From Gammaproteobacteria bacterium (GTDB lineage Bacteria > Pseudomonadota > Gammaproteobacteria > Competibacterales > Competibacteraceae): a stretch of 64,000 nt of DNA. Location of the stretch: the NCBI GenBank assembly GCA_024235035.1, contig JACKNE010000012.1, forward strand, positions 1 to 64,000, read 5' to 3'. Position 1 is the first letter of the stretch, and every line of letters starts with the position of its first letter. Both the position numbers and the translations under genes were made by a program. Below, piece after piece: positions 16,011-25,463 of this stretch. The notes beneath the pieces are model-generated. The model was not told the DNA's origin. It did no database searches and was given only the letters and a program-made list of their open reading frames with translations.

Positions 16011-17402
16011 GTGACTGACCTATTTGCCCCGTTGCGCTTGCAGGAAACCGCCCGTCTGTTGGGCGGCGCATGGGTTGGCGCTGACACAGCCTTCACCACG
16101 GTGAGCACGGACAGCCGTCGCTTGCCGAATGGCGCATTGTTCGTCGCATTGACTGGGCCAAATTTCGATGGCCATGATTTCATTCCCGTCGCCCGCGAGC
16201 GGGGCGCCTGCGCGGCGCTGGTCAGTCGGTCAGTTGCCGATCCATTACCTCAGGTGCAGGTTGCCGATACCCGGTTGGGGCTGGGTCGATTGGCGGCGGC
16301 ATGGCGTTCCCGTTTTGATCGGCCATTGATCGCGTTGACCGGCAGCAATGGCAAGACCACGCTCAAGGAAATGATCGCCGCCATCTTGCGGCGGCGTGGG
16401 CCAACTCTGGCGACCGAGGGCAATCTCAACAACGACATTGGCGTTCCGCTGACTTTGTTGCGTCTGCGGGAAGAGCACGCTTACGCCGTGATTGAGATGG
16501 GCGCCAATCATCACGGCGAGATCGCTTACCTGACCGGACTGGCGCGACCGGACGTTGCGATCATCAATAATGCGGGTCCCTGTCATCTCGAAGGTTTTGG
16601 CGACCTAGCCGGCGTGGCGCACGCCAAGGGTGAGATTTTTCAAGGGCTGGGCGTGGACGGCGTGGCGATCATCAATCGCGATGACCCCTACGCCGATGAC
16701 TGGATGAATTTGAATACCGGGCGACAGGTGGTCGATTTTGGGTTGGATCGACCAGCGGCAGTCAGCGGCCAGATTCTGGATGTGGCGACCGCGCATTTTC
16801 AATTGACCACCGCAACGGGCGATATCGACATCCATCTTCCGATACCGGGCCGACATAACATCCGCAATGCGCTGGCGGCGGCAGCAGCGGCGCTGACGGT
16901 CGGCGCGACGCTGGACGAAGTGCGCCAGGGGTTGGAAGGGTTGCAAGGTGTCAACGGGCGGATGCAACGCTTGCGCGGTTGGCATGGTGGTGCGGTGATT
17001 CATGACGCTTACAACGCCAATCCGGCCTCACTGGCCGCGGCGTTGCAGGCGGTCGGCGCCGAGCCAGGCCACAAGTGGTTGGTGCTGGGCGATATGCGGG
17101 AGCTGGGGCCGGCTGCGGACGCCTTGCACGCCCAATCCGGACAGGATGCCCGCACGGCAGGGTTCGAACGATTGTATGCCTTGGGTGAGCATAGCCGGGC
17201 GACCGTTGGCGCGTTTGGCGCGAACGGGGAGCATTTTGCAACGCTGGAGGCGCTGATAGCGATGCTGGAAAGCGACCTCCGAAACGCAGACGAGGCACCG
17301 GTGGTGCTGATCAAGGGGTCGCGAGGAATGCGCATGGAACGGGTAGTGGCGGCGCTGGCCGCGCCGGGTGAATTTTCCAGGGAACAGGGAGGGCATGACT
17401 GA
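16011..17402 (+). CDS. murF: UDP-MurNAc-tripeptide:D-alanyl-D-alanine ligase MurF
   Basis: Adds the D-Ala-D-Ala dipeptide to the muramyl tripeptide. The ATP site is ALTGSNGKTTLKEMIA. NNDIGVPLTLL, YAVIEMGANHHGEIAYL and IHDAYNANPAS are diagnostic. The start is a GTG at 16011, directly behind the murE stop; no ATG in frame fits the family N-terminus. At 463 residues it is normal in length. Its TGA overlaps the mraY ATG by one base. Confidence 0.96.
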   Translation: MTDLFAPLRLQETARLLGGAWVGADTAFTTVSTDSRRLPNGALFVALTGPNFDGHDFIPVARERGACAALVSRSVADPLPQVQVADTRLGLGRLAAAWRSRFDRPLIALTGSNGKTTLKEMIAAILRRRGPTLATEGNLNNDIGVPLTLLRLREEHAYAVIEMGANHHGEIAYLTGLARPDVAIINNAGPCHLEGFGDLAGVAHAKGEIFQGLGVDGVAIINRDDPYADDWMNLNTGRQVVDFGLDRPAAVSGQILDVATAHFQLTTATGDIDIHLPIPGRHNIRNALAAAAAALTVGATLDEVRQGLEGLQGVNGRMQRLRGWHGGAVIHDAYNANPASLAAALQAVGAEPGHKWLVLGDMRELGPAADALHAQSGQDARTAGFERLYALGEHSRATVGAFGANGEHFATLEALIAMLESDLRNADEAPVVLIKGSRGMRMERVVAALAAPGEFSREQGGHD

Positions 17403-18487
17403 TGCTGGTATTGTTGACCGAGTGGCTGACGCAAAACGTCTATACGGGCTTCAATGTCTTTCAGTACTTGACCTTGCGGGGGATTCTAGGCGTTCTGACC
17501 GCCTTATTCATCTCATTGATCGTCGGGCCGGCCATGATCCGGCGATTGACCCGCTATCAGATCGGTCAACACATTCGTGAAGACGGCCCCAAGAGCCATT
17601 TTTCCAAGGCCGGCACCCCGACTATGGGCGGCGCGCTGATCCTGGTGGCGATTGCGATCGCTACCTTGTTGTGGGCGGACCCACGCAACCGCTACGTCTG
17701 GATCGTATTGCTGACGACCCTGGCGTTCGGGGTAATCGGCTGGGTCGATGATTACAAGAAATTGATTCTGCGTAATTCCAAGGGGCTGTCGGCGCGCGCC
17801 AAATATTCCTGGCAATCCTGCGCTGGGTTGTCGGCGGCGTTGTTGCTGTATTTCACCGCTCAGACCCCCATAGAGACCGATTTAATTGTGCCGTTTTTCA
17901 AAAGCGTCGCCGTCAATCTGGGTTGGCTGTTCATTCCGTTGACCTATTTCGTGATCGTAGGCTCCAGCAACGCCGTCAATCTGACCGACGGTCTCGATGG
18001 TTTGGCCATTGTGCCGACCACCATGGTCGCTGGAGCGCTAGCCGTATTCTGTTATGCCTCGGGCAACCGGATTTTCGCCGAATACCTGGGTATCCCAGAC
18101 GTGCCGGGCGTTGGTGAATTAACCGTATTCTGCGGAGCATTGGTCGGCGCTGGACTGGGTTTTCTCTGGTTCAACGCCTATCCGGCTCAGGTGTTCATGG
18201 GTGATGTCGGTGCGCTGGCGCTGGGTGCGGCGTTGGGTGCGGTTGCTGTGGCAGTGCGTCAGGAACTGGTCCTATTCGTGATGGGTGGAGTGTTCGTGAT
18301 GGAAACCGTGTCGGTCATCCTGCAAGTCGCTTCGTTCAAGCTCACGGGTCGGCGGATCTTCCGCATGGCGCCGTTGCATCACCATTTCGAGCTGCAAGGT
18401 TGGCCGGAGCCACGGGTGATCGTGCGTTTCTGGATCATCACCATTGTGCTGGTGCTGTTTGGGTTGGCGACATTGAAAATTCGCTAG
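17402..18487 (+). CDS. mraY: Phospho-N-acetylmuramoyl-pentapeptide-transferase MraY
   Basis: Integral membrane enzyme that makes lipid I from UDP-MurNAc-pentapeptide and undecaprenyl phosphate. Visible motifs are KAGTPTMGGALI, GWVDDYKK (catalytic Asp pair), SSNAVNLTDGLDGLA, NAYPAQVFMGDVGALALG and RIFRMAPLHHHFEL. About ten membrane helices, 361 residues, normal. murF and mraY overlap by one base, indicating coupled translation. Confidence 0.97.
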   Translation: MLVLLTEWLTQNVYTGFNVFQYLTLRGILGVLTALFISLIVGPAMIRRLTRYQIGQHIREDGPKSHFSKAGTPTMGGALILVAIAIATLLWADPRNRYVWIVLLTTLAFGVIGWVDDYKKLILRNSKGLSARAKYSWQSCAGLSAALLLYFTAQTPIETDLIVPFFKSVAVNLGWLFIPLTYFVIVGSSNAVNLTDGLDGLAIVPTTMVAGALAVFCYASGNRIFAEYLGIPDVPGVGELTVFCGALVGAGLGFLWFNAYPAQVFMGDVGALALGAALGAVAVAVRQELVLFVMGGVFVMETVSVILQVASFKLTGRRIFRMAPLHHHFELQGWPEPRVIVRFWIITIVLVLFGLATLKIR

Positions 18488-18537
18488 GCCTGTATGGTGA
18501 GTGGTCAGTGGAATGCAGTGAATTGAGAGGCGCTTGC

Positions 18538-19878
18538 ATGTTGCGACTGGATGGAATGACGTTGGTAGTTGGGCTTGGTAAAAGCGGGTTGTCGGCTGCG
18601 CGGGCGCTGCAGGCGCTGGGCGCGGCCTGCGCCGTGGTCGATAGCCGCGACAATCCTCCAGGTCTGACGGCGTTGCAAACTGAGTTCCCCGAAATTCCCT
18701 GCCATCTGGGCGACTTCGATCCAGCGCTGTTTGCCCGCGCGACACGCTTGCTGGTCAGCCCAGGCGTATCGGTAAAAACCCCAGTCATCGCTGAAGCAGC
18801 AGCGCGCGGCGCGCCCATCTGGGGTGATATCGAGTTGCTGGCGCGCCTGACCGATGCACCCATCGCCGCCATCACTGGCTCCAACGGCAAAAGCACGGTC
18901 ACAACGTTATTAGGGTTGATGTCCCAGCAGGCGGGGGTGCGGTCGGCGGTCGGCGGCAACCTTGGGACGCCGGCGCTGGATTTATGGTCGAACCTCGACG
19001 CACCGGAGTGGTACGTGTTGGAACTGTCCAGTTTTCAACTGGAAACGACGGATAGTTTGAACGCACGAGTCGCGACAGTGCTCAACATCAGCCCGGATCA
19101 CCTGGACCGCTACGACCACCTGGATGAATACATTGCCGCCAAGCGGCGGATTTTCCGGGGCGATGGAGTGATAGTGGCCAATGCCGACGATCCGGTCGTG
19201 ATGACGATGGTCGAGCCAGGACGCAAGACTGTGCGCTTTACCTTAGGCGAACCGGGTACGGGCGACTTCGGCTTGCACCGAGAAGGCGGTGAGACTTGGC
19301 TGGCCTGCGGTCGGGAACGCTGGATCGAGGCGTCGGCATTGCAAATCAGCGGCGACCATAACCTGGCCAATGCGCTGGCGGCGCTGGCTATGGGTCACAC
19401 GCTCGGTTTGCAACGGGAGGGAATGTTGACGGCGCTGCGGGGATTTACCGGCTTGGCGCATCGCACGACCTTGGTGCGGGAACAGGCTGGCGTGCGCTGG
19501 TTCGACGATTCCAAAGGCACCAACGTCGGCGCCACCATGGCGGCAGTACGCGGGTTACCGGGTCGGATCGTGTTGATCGCCGGCGGTGAGGGTAAAGGCC
19601 AGGATTTTTCACCATTGCGCGCGCCGCTGGCCGATAAGGCGCGGGCGGTGATCTTGATCGGTCGCGATGCGCCGTTGATCGCCGCGGCACTCGGCGACAG
19701 CGTGCCGCTGCATCGCGCCGTCGATATGCAACAGGCGGTGGCGCAAGCGGCGGAATTGGCTCAGCCGGGCGACAGTGTCTTGCTCTCGCCCGCCTGCGCC
19801 AGCTTCGACATGTTCAGCGGTTATGAAGAGCGTGGTGCGGTGTTCGCCGAGGCTGTCAGGAGGCTGGTGTCATGTTGA
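18538..19878 (+). CDS. murD: UDP-N-acetylmuramoyl-L-alanine--D-glutamate ligase MurD
   Basis: Adds D-glutamate to UDP-MurNAc-L-Ala. It begins with TLVVGLGKSGLSAARAL, has the ATP site AITGSNGKSTVTTLL, GGNLGTPALDL, and the FDDSKGTNVGAT segment near residue 320. The frame is open from 18400, but that overlaps the mraY end; the ATG at 18538 has GAGAGG seven bases upstream and gives a normal 446-residue enzyme. A 50-nt spacer separates it from mraY and contains a short GTGAGTGGTCAGTGG micro-repeat. It overlaps ftsW by 7 nt. Confidence 0.96.
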   Translation: MLRLDGMTLVVGLGKSGLSAARALQALGAACAVVDSRDNPPGLTALQTEFPEIPCHLGDFDPALFARATRLLVSPGVSVKTPVIAEAAARGAPIWGDIELLARLTDAPIAAITGSNGKSTVTTLLGLMSQQAGVRSAVGGNLGTPALDLWSNLDAPEWYVLELSSFQLETTDSLNARVATVLNISPDHLDRYDHLDEYIAAKRRIFRGDGVIVANADDPVVMTMVEPGRKTVRFTLGEPGTGDFGLHREGGETWLACGRERWIEASALQISGDHNLANALAALAMGHTLGLQREGMLTALRGFTGLAHRTTLVREQAGVRWFDDSKGTNVGATMAAVRGLPGRIVLIAGGEGKGQDFSPLRAPLADKARAVILIGRDAPLIAAALGDSVPLHRAVDMQQAVAQAAELAQPGDSVLLSPACASFDMFSGYEERGAVFAEAVRRLVSC

Positions 19879-21068
19879 ATGTCGCTGCAGCCTTGCAGCG
19901 CGGCAAAACACCGTCGGCGGGCGAGGGTCGAGCCGCGTTACCGTTTCCCGATCCCTGGATTCTGATGGCGGCGTTGTTGTTGCTGGCGCTGGGCTTGTTG
20001 ATGGTGACCTCAGCGTCGATGCCGATTGCCCACCGCGAGACCGGCCAGCCGTTTTATTTCTTGATTCGCCAGGGCACTTTTGTCCTGATCGGCCTGTTCA
20101 TCGCTGGCGGGATCTTTCAAATTCCGCTAGCGCGCTGGCGGCAAGCGAGTCCCCTGCTGTTGATGGCGGCCATGGGGTTGTTGGTGCTGGTGTTGATGCC
20201 GGGAATCGGCACCGAAGTGAATGGAAGTATGCGCTGGATTCGCCTTGGCTCGGTGGGTGTCCAGACATCGGAAATCGCCAAGCTGTTCACATTGATTTAT
20301 GTGGCCGACTATCTGAGACGGCATGGTGCGGAGTTGCAAACCGCCGATATCCGGATTTCGGCGCTGGCGCTCCTGCGGCCCATGGCGGTGTTGGCGGTGT
20401 TAGCGGTGTTGCTGCTGTTGGAGCCGGACTTTGGCAGTGTCGTGGTGTTGATGGCAACCGCGCTGGGCATGGTGTTCCTGGCGGGCGTCAATCTTTGGCA
20501 ATTTGGCGCGCTGATCGCGGGCACCTCGGCGGTGATGACGGTATTGCTTTGGTCTTCACCTTATCGGCGGGCGCGGCTAGTCAGCTTTCTGAACCCCTGG
20601 GACGATCCTTTCGCCAGTGGCTTTCAGTTGACCCAATCCTTGATCGCGATCGGGCGCGGCGAGTTGTTGGGGGTTGGATTGGGCGAAAGTGTGCAGAAGC
20701 TGTTCTATCTGCCGGAAGCCTATACCGACTTCCTGTTTGCGGTGTTGGCCGAAGAACTGGGACTGATCGGCATTTTGACCATCATCGCCTTGTTCATGAT
20801 TTTGGTTTGGCGCGCATTTCGTATCGGTCAGTGCGCGCAACGATTGGGCCATGGATTTTCTGCTTGGCTGGCTTATGGCATCGGATTGTGGTTCGGCATC
20901 CAGTCTCTGTTCAACATGGGGGTCAACATGGGGGTCTTGCCGACCAAGGGCTTGACGTTGCCATTGATGAGCTATGGCGGCAGCAGTGTCATCGTGATGT
21001 GTACGGCGTTGGCGTTGTTGTTGCGAATCGATGTGGAAACCCGCGCCAGTAAGGTACCCGAAGAATGA
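19872..21068 (+). CDS. ftsW: Septal peptidoglycan polymerase FtsW (SEDS family)
   Basis: A SEDS-family glycosyltransferase that works with FtsI at the septum. Ten hydrophobic segments. Conserved pieces are NGSMRWIRLG, the QSLIAIGRGELLGVGLG loop, LPEAYTDFLFAVLAEELG and GVLPTKGLTLPLMSYGGSS. 398 residues, normal. The start overlaps murD and the end overlaps murG. Confidence 0.97.
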   Translation: MLNVAAALQRGKTPSAGEGRAALPFPDPWILMAALLLLALGLLMVTSASMPIAHRETGQPFYFLIRQGTFVLIGLFIAGGIFQIPLARWRQASPLLLMAAMGLLVLVLMPGIGTEVNGSMRWIRLGSVGVQTSEIAKLFTLIYVADYLRRHGAELQTADIRISALALLRPMAVLAVLAVLLLLEPDFGSVVVLMATALGMVFLAGVNLWQFGALIAGTSAVMTVLLWSSPYRRARLVSFLNPWDDPFASGFQLTQSLIAIGRGELLGVGLGESVQKLFYLPEAYTDFLFAVLAEELGLIGILTIIALFMILVWRAFRIGQCAQRLGHGFSAWLAYGIGLWFGIQSLFNMGVNMGVLPTKGLTLPLMSYGGSSVIVMCTALALLLRIDVETRASKVPEE

Positions 21069-22156
21069 GCCTACAACGCTCGGTCCTGGTCATGGCCGGT
21101 GGCACCGGTGGCCATGTATTCCCAGCGCTAGCAGTGGTTGAGCAATTGCGCGCGCGCGGCGCGGCAGTGACCTGGATGGGCACCCGGCGTGGTTTGGAGG
21201 CGACGTTGGTGCCGAAGGCCGGTATTCCCATGGAATGGATCGGCGTTGCCGGCCTGCGTGGCAAAGGGCTGCGTCAGCGTTTGTTGACGCCAGTCATGCT
21301 TGGGCGAGCGCTGTGGCAGGCGGGCGCCATCCTGCGTCGTTTGCGGCCTGCGGTGGTGTTGGGCATGGGTGGCTTTGCCAGTGGTCCCGGCGGAGTGATG
21401 GCTCGGTTGCTAGGCATTCCCCTGGTGGTGCATGAACAGAATGCTATCGCCGGTTTGACCAATCGCTGGCTGGCGCGGGTCGCCCGACGCGTGTTCGAAG
21501 CCTTTCCAGGCGCCTTTCCCACCGTGCGGCGGGCGATCGCCGTCGGCAATCCAGTGCGGGAAAGCATTGCGGCGCTACCACCCCCAGCAGACCGATTCGC
21601 CATGCGCAAGGGGCGGCGACGCTTGCTGGTATTGGGCGGTAGCCAGGGTGCGTTGGCACTCAATCAGCTCGTTCCGCAAACCTTGGCGTTGCTTGAGGCG
21701 GATGAGCGCCCAGAGGTGTGGCATCAGGCCGGCGGTCAGTTGCACGCGGCAGCTGAGATGGCGTACCGGGAAGCGGGGCTCACCGCTCATTACCGATTGA
21801 CCCCGTTTATCGATGACATGGCCGAGGCTTATGCCTGGGCCGATTTAGTGCTGTGTCGAGCGGGGGCGTTGACCATCGCGGAATTGACGGCGGTGGGGAT
21901 TGGCGCGGTGCTGGTGCCGTTTCCATTTGCCGTGGATGACCATCAAACCGCCAATGCCCGATTCCTGGAGCGGGACGGCGCCGCGCGCGTGTGCCAACAG
22001 GCGGAATTGACGGCGGAGCGTTTAGCGGCTGTGTTGCAAGCGCTTTTGCGCGACCCCGATCGGTTGTTGTGCATGGCCGAAGCCGCGCGGCGATTGGCGA
22101 AGGTCGATGCCGCCGAGCAGGTGGCGCTGGCTTGTCTCGAATGCGCCAATCACTAA
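21065..22156 (+). CDS. murG: UDP-GlcNAc:lipid I N-acetylglucosaminyltransferase MurG
   Basis: A GT28 enzyme that makes lipid II at the inner face of the cytoplasmic membrane. The N-terminal glycine loop MAGGTGGHVFPALAV and the lipid-side loop GLRGKGLRQR are visible, together with VLGMGGFASGPGGVMA, VHEQNAIAGLTN, LVLGGSQGALALN, LVLCRAGALTIAEL and PFPFAVDDHQTANA. At 363 residues it is normal. It overlaps ftsW by 4 nt. Confidence 0.97.
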   Translation: MSLQRSVLVMAGGTGGHVFPALAVVEQLRARGAAVTWMGTRRGLEATLVPKAGIPMEWIGVAGLRGKGLRQRLLTPVMLGRALWQAGAILRRLRPAVVLGMGGFASGPGGVMARLLGIPLVVHEQNAIAGLTNRWLARVARRVFEAFPGAFPTVRRAIAVGNPVRESIAALPPPADRFAMRKGRRRLLVLGGSQGALALNQLVPQTLALLEADERPEVWHQAGGQLHAAAEMAYREAGLTAHYRLTPFIDDMAEAYAWADLVLCRAGALTIAELTAVGIGAVLVPFPFAVDDHQTANARFLERDGAARVCQQAELTAERLAAVLQALLRDPDRLLCMAEAARRLAKVDAAEQVALACLECANH

Positions 22157-22181
22157 CTACCCATTACTAATTACTGACTTC

Positions 22182-23633
22182 ATGGACAAACCTGCATTGG
22201 CCACCATCCCGGAAGCTTGGCGCGATATGCGCCGGATTCGCCATTTGCACTTCGTCGGCATTGGCGGAGCCGGTATGAGCGGCATTGCTGAAGTGTTGCT
22301 GAATCTGGGCTACAGCGTATCCGGTTCGGATCTGCGCGCCAGCGCGGTGACTGCCCGCCTAGCGCAACTAGGCGCGACGATCCGCTTAGGTCATGCCGCT
22401 GAATCCATCGTCGGTTGCGATGCCGTAGTGATCTCCAGTGCAGTGGCGGAAGACAATCCCGAAGTGGCGGCGGCGCGAGCAGGCCGGATTCCAGTGGTGC
22501 CCCGCGCTGAAATGCTGGCGGAGTTGATGCGCTTCCGCTATGGCATCGCCGTCGCCGGTACCCACGGCAAGACGACCACGACCAGTCTGATCGCTAGCCT
22601 GCTGGCTGAAGGTGGTCTGGACCCGACCTTCGTCATCGGTGGCCGTTTGAACAGCGCCGGAACTCACGCTCGCCTGGGGACGGGCCGCTTCCTGGTCGCC
22701 GAAGCCGATGAGAGCGACGCCTCATTCTTGTTCCTGCAACCGATGCTGGCGGTGGTCACCAACATCGACGCGGATCATTTACCCACTTATGGCGGCGATT
22801 TCGCGCGGTTGCGTGAGACCTTCATCGAATTTCTGCATCACCTGCCGTTCTATGGGTTGGCCGTGTTGTGCGCTGACGATCCGCAGATACGGACCATTTT
22901 GCCCTTGTTAAGCCGACCGGTCTTGAGTTACGGCTTTGACGACGATTGCGACGTGCGGGCTAGTGACATCGTGCGAGATGGGTTGCGGACCCGGTTTCTG
23001 GCCCATTTGCCGAATCTGACAGCACCACTGCCGATCACCTTGAACCTACCGGGCCGACACAGCGTATTGAATGCGCTGGCGGCTATCGCGGTCGCACGTG
23101 AACTGGGGGTGTCGGAAACAGCTATTCGCCGAGCGTTGATGAACTTCCAGGGTATCGGTCGGCGCTTCCAGCAGCACGGCGAGCTGACCTTGCCTGACGG
23201 CGGATGCGCAACTGTGATGGATGATTACGGTCACCATCCCCGGGAAATCCAAGCGGTCCTGGAAGCTGTGCGCGGCGCTTGGCCGGAACGACGACTGGTA
23301 CTAGCTTTTCAGCCCCATCGTTTCACCCGCACTCGTGATTTGTTCGACGATTTCGCTCAGGTGCTCTCCGAAGTGGACACTCTAGTGTTACTGGACGTGT
23401 ATTCGGCGGGGGAAAAACCCCTTGCCGGCGCCGATGGGCGCAGTTTGAGTCGAGCGATCCGTACCCGGGGCAAGGTCGATCCGGTCTTTGTAGAACAAAC
23501 CGCCGACCTGCCCACGGTGTTGCCGGACCTGCTACGCGACGGCGATTTGCTGTTAATGATGGGCGCTGGTGACATTGGAGCCATGGCGGTGCAATTGGGC
23601 CGCGAAGGGTTGCCCCTAATCGCCAATCCCTGA
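22182..23633 (+). CDS. murC: UDP-N-acetylmuramate--L-alanine ligase MurC
   Basis: Starts the stem peptide by adding L-Ala to UDP-MurNAc. Features are HFVGIGGAGMSGIAEVLL, the ATP site AVAGTHGKTTTTSLIA, FLVAEADESDASFL, and MDDYGHHPREI in the third domain. The ATG at 22182 is chosen; the longer frame from 22107 overlaps murG. The last codons and the following spacer contain a near-tandem AATCCCTGATCGCTAATCCC repeat. MurB, often placed next to murC, is not here. Confidence 0.96.
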   Translation: MDKPALATIPEAWRDMRRIRHLHFVGIGGAGMSGIAEVLLNLGYSVSGSDLRASAVTARLAQLGATIRLGHAAESIVGCDAVVISSAVAEDNPEVAAARAGRIPVVPRAEMLAELMRFRYGIAVAGTHGKTTTTSLIASLLAEGGLDPTFVIGGRLNSAGTHARLGTGRFLVAEADESDASFLFLQPMLAVVTNIDADHLPTYGGDFARLRETFIEFLHHLPFYGLAVLCADDPQIRTILPLLSRPVLSYGFDDDCDVRASDIVRDGLRTRFLAHLPNLTAPLPITLNLPGRHSVLNALAAIAVARELGVSETAIRRALMNFQGIGRRFQQHGELTLPDGGCATVMDDYGHHPREIQAVLEAVRGAWPERRLVLAFQPHRFTRTRDLFDDFAQVLSEVDTLVLLDVYSAGEKPLAGADGRSLSRAIRTRGKVDPVFVEQTADLPTVLPDLLRDGDLLLMMGAGDIGAMAVQLGREGLPLIANP

Positions 23634-23663
23634 TCGCTAATCCCTACCTGACTGGAGAGGCGG

Positions 23664-24614
23664 ATGCAACAGAGACAACGACGCACGGTCGTCAACCCGA
23701 CTGAATTTGGCAAAGTAGCTGTTTTAATGGGTGGTTGGTCGGCGGAACGGGAGGTTTCGCTGAGGAGCGGCGGGGCGGTGCTGAAAGCTTTGCAGACCCG
23801 TGGCGTGGATGCTCACGGTATCGACGCCGACCGCAACGTTTCAAGAGCGCTGGCTAATGGCGGGTTCGACCGGGCATTTATCGCCCTGCATGGGCGCGGC
23901 GGCGAGGATGGAGAAATTCAGGGTGCGCTGGAAATCCTGAGTTTGCCCTATACCGGCAGCGGGGTGCTGGCTTCGGCGTTGGGCATGGACAAGCTGCGCA
24001 CCAAGCAAATCTGGCAGAGCGTGGGGTTGCCGACTCCCCTCTGCCGACGGGTGGCAAGCATCGCGGAACTGGCGGCGGCGGCTGACGATCTCGGTTTGCC
24101 GCTGGCGGTCAAGCCGTCCTGCGAAGGCTCCAGCATCGGCATCAGTCGGGTCAATGAGCCGTCGCAGTTCCACGCTGCCTGGGAGCGAGCGATCGCGTGT
24201 CATTCGCCGGTGCTGGTGGAGCCCTGGATTCAGGGCCAAGAGTACACCGGCGCCTGGTTGCAAGGCGAGCTCTTGCCGCTAATCCGACTGGAGACGCCTC
24301 GGGAATTTTATGATTACCAAGCTAAATACCATGCGAACGATACTCGCTATCTCTGTCCCTGCGGCTTGCCTCAGATGCGAGAAGCGGAGTTACAGGATTT
24401 GGTGAGCCAAGCATTTGCCGCTGTGGATGGTTCGGGTTGGGGTCGAGTCGATCTGATGGTGGATGACCAAGATCGACCCTGGTTGCTGGAAGTCAATACG
24501 GTGCCTGGCATGACCGATCATAGCCTCGTGCCGATGGCGGCCCGGGTGGCTGGCCTGAGTTTCGAAGACTTAGTCTGGCGCATCTTGGAAACCAGCCTGA
24601 TGCCGTCGGACTGA
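23664..24614 (+). CDS. ddl: D-alanine--D-alanine ligase
   Basis: An ATP-grasp enzyme that makes the D-Ala-D-Ala dipeptide used by MurF. Motifs are KVAVLMGGWSAEREVSLRSG, AFIALHGRGGEDGEIQG, LPYTGSGVLASALGMDK, LAVKPSCEGSSIGIS, and LLEVNTVPGMTDHSLVP at the end. A strong Shine-Dalgarno (GGAGAGG) precedes the ATG. At 316 residues it is DdlB-like in size and position (between murC and ftsQ). Confidence 0.96.
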   Translation: MQQRQRRTVVNPTEFGKVAVLMGGWSAEREVSLRSGGAVLKALQTRGVDAHGIDADRNVSRALANGGFDRAFIALHGRGGEDGEIQGALEILSLPYTGSGVLASALGMDKLRTKQIWQSVGLPTPLCRRVASIAELAAAADDLGLPLAVKPSCEGSSIGISRVNEPSQFHAAWERAIACHSPVLVEPWIQGQEYTGAWLQGELLPLIRLETPREFYDYQAKYHANDTRYLCPCGLPQMREAELQDLVSQAFAAVDGSGWGRVDLMVDDQDRPWLLEVNTVPGMTDHSLVPMAARVAGLSFEDLVWRILETSLMPSD

Positions 24615-24627
24615 GCGGAGACGCGGG

Positions 24628-25437
24628 ATGTGGTTTGCAAAGAAGCGACGGCGAGGCGCGACGGCGCTCAAGCGCCAGCCGGAGCCTACGCCGGGGCAAT
24701 GGAAAGCCACTTGGGGAGGGTTATTGCGCTGGTTGGGCGTGGTGCTGGTGTTGGTCGGCGTTGGCTACGGCTTATGGATCGGTGCGGCTAGGTTGCGCGA
24801 TCCCGACGCCTTTCCATTGCGCCATGTTCGCATCGAAGGCGAGCTGCGCAACCTAGCCGAGGCGGATTTGCAACCCGTTGCCGCTGAAGTTTTGGGGCAG
24901 AACTTTTTCATGGCCGATTTGGATACGCTGCGCGCGGCGCTGACAGGCAATCCCTGGGTGGAGAAGATCGTGGTCCGCCGCTGGTGGCCGGATATCGTGG
25001 AAATCGAACTGCGTGAGCGGATCGCCTTCGGTTACTGGGGTGAAGACGAGATGGTGGATGTGAACGGTCAGCGATTCAGGCCGCCTAGCCTGCGTCAGCC
25101 GGGCCCTTGGCCACGCCTGTCCGGTCCTAACGGTCATGAAAAGGCGCTGATTAAAACGTATGAAGAAGTTCGTGCGCTGTTGGACCCAGTGGGGTTGCAG
25201 TTGACGAGGCTAGTGCAGGATGAGCGACGGGCTTGGTGGCTGACCTTCGATAATGGCTTGGAAGTGTATGTGGGGCGCGAGCAGTTCGAACAGCGATTAC
25301 AGCGATTGGCGCAACTCTATCCACGAATTCTGTCCACCCAGATCGGCCGGATTGCAGTCGTGGATTTGCGCTATGGCAACGGTTTTGCTGTGCGCTGGAA
25401 GACGACGGAGTCGCCAGCTTCTCCGAGTGCAGGCTAG
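24628..25437 (+). CDS. ftsQ: Cell division protein FtsQ
   Basis: A bitopic divisome protein that binds FtsL and FtsB. A basic, proline-containing cytoplasmic tail of about 33 residues is followed by one membrane helix (about 34-52), then the POTRA domain (FPLRHVRIEGELRNLAEADL) and NPWVEKIVVRRWWPDIVEIEL, a hallmark of FtsQ, and the C-terminal beta domain. At 269 residues it is normal. It sits between ddl and ftsA, as in E. coli. Confidence 0.94.
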   Translation: MWFAKKRRRGATALKRQPEPTPGQWKATWGGLLRWLGVVLVLVGVGYGLWIGAARLRDPDAFPLRHVRIEGELRNLAEADLQPVAAEVLGQNFFMADLDTLRAALTGNPWVEKIVVRRWWPDIVEIELRERIAFGYWGEDEMVDVNGQRFRPPSLRQPGPWPRLSGPNGHEKALIKTYEEVRALLDPVGLQLTRLVQDERRAWWLTFDNGLEVYVGREQFEQRLQRLAQLYPRILSTQIGRIAVVDLRYGNGFAVRWKTTESPASPSAG

Positions 25438-25463
25438 GCGACCCTAAAAATTATGGAGCGGTT

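Noticed and set aside
19775..21052. 425-codon open frame on the plus strand overlapping ftsW
   Set aside because: ftsW in the other frame has all SEDS motifs and membrane helices; this frame is Gly/Arg-rich noise.
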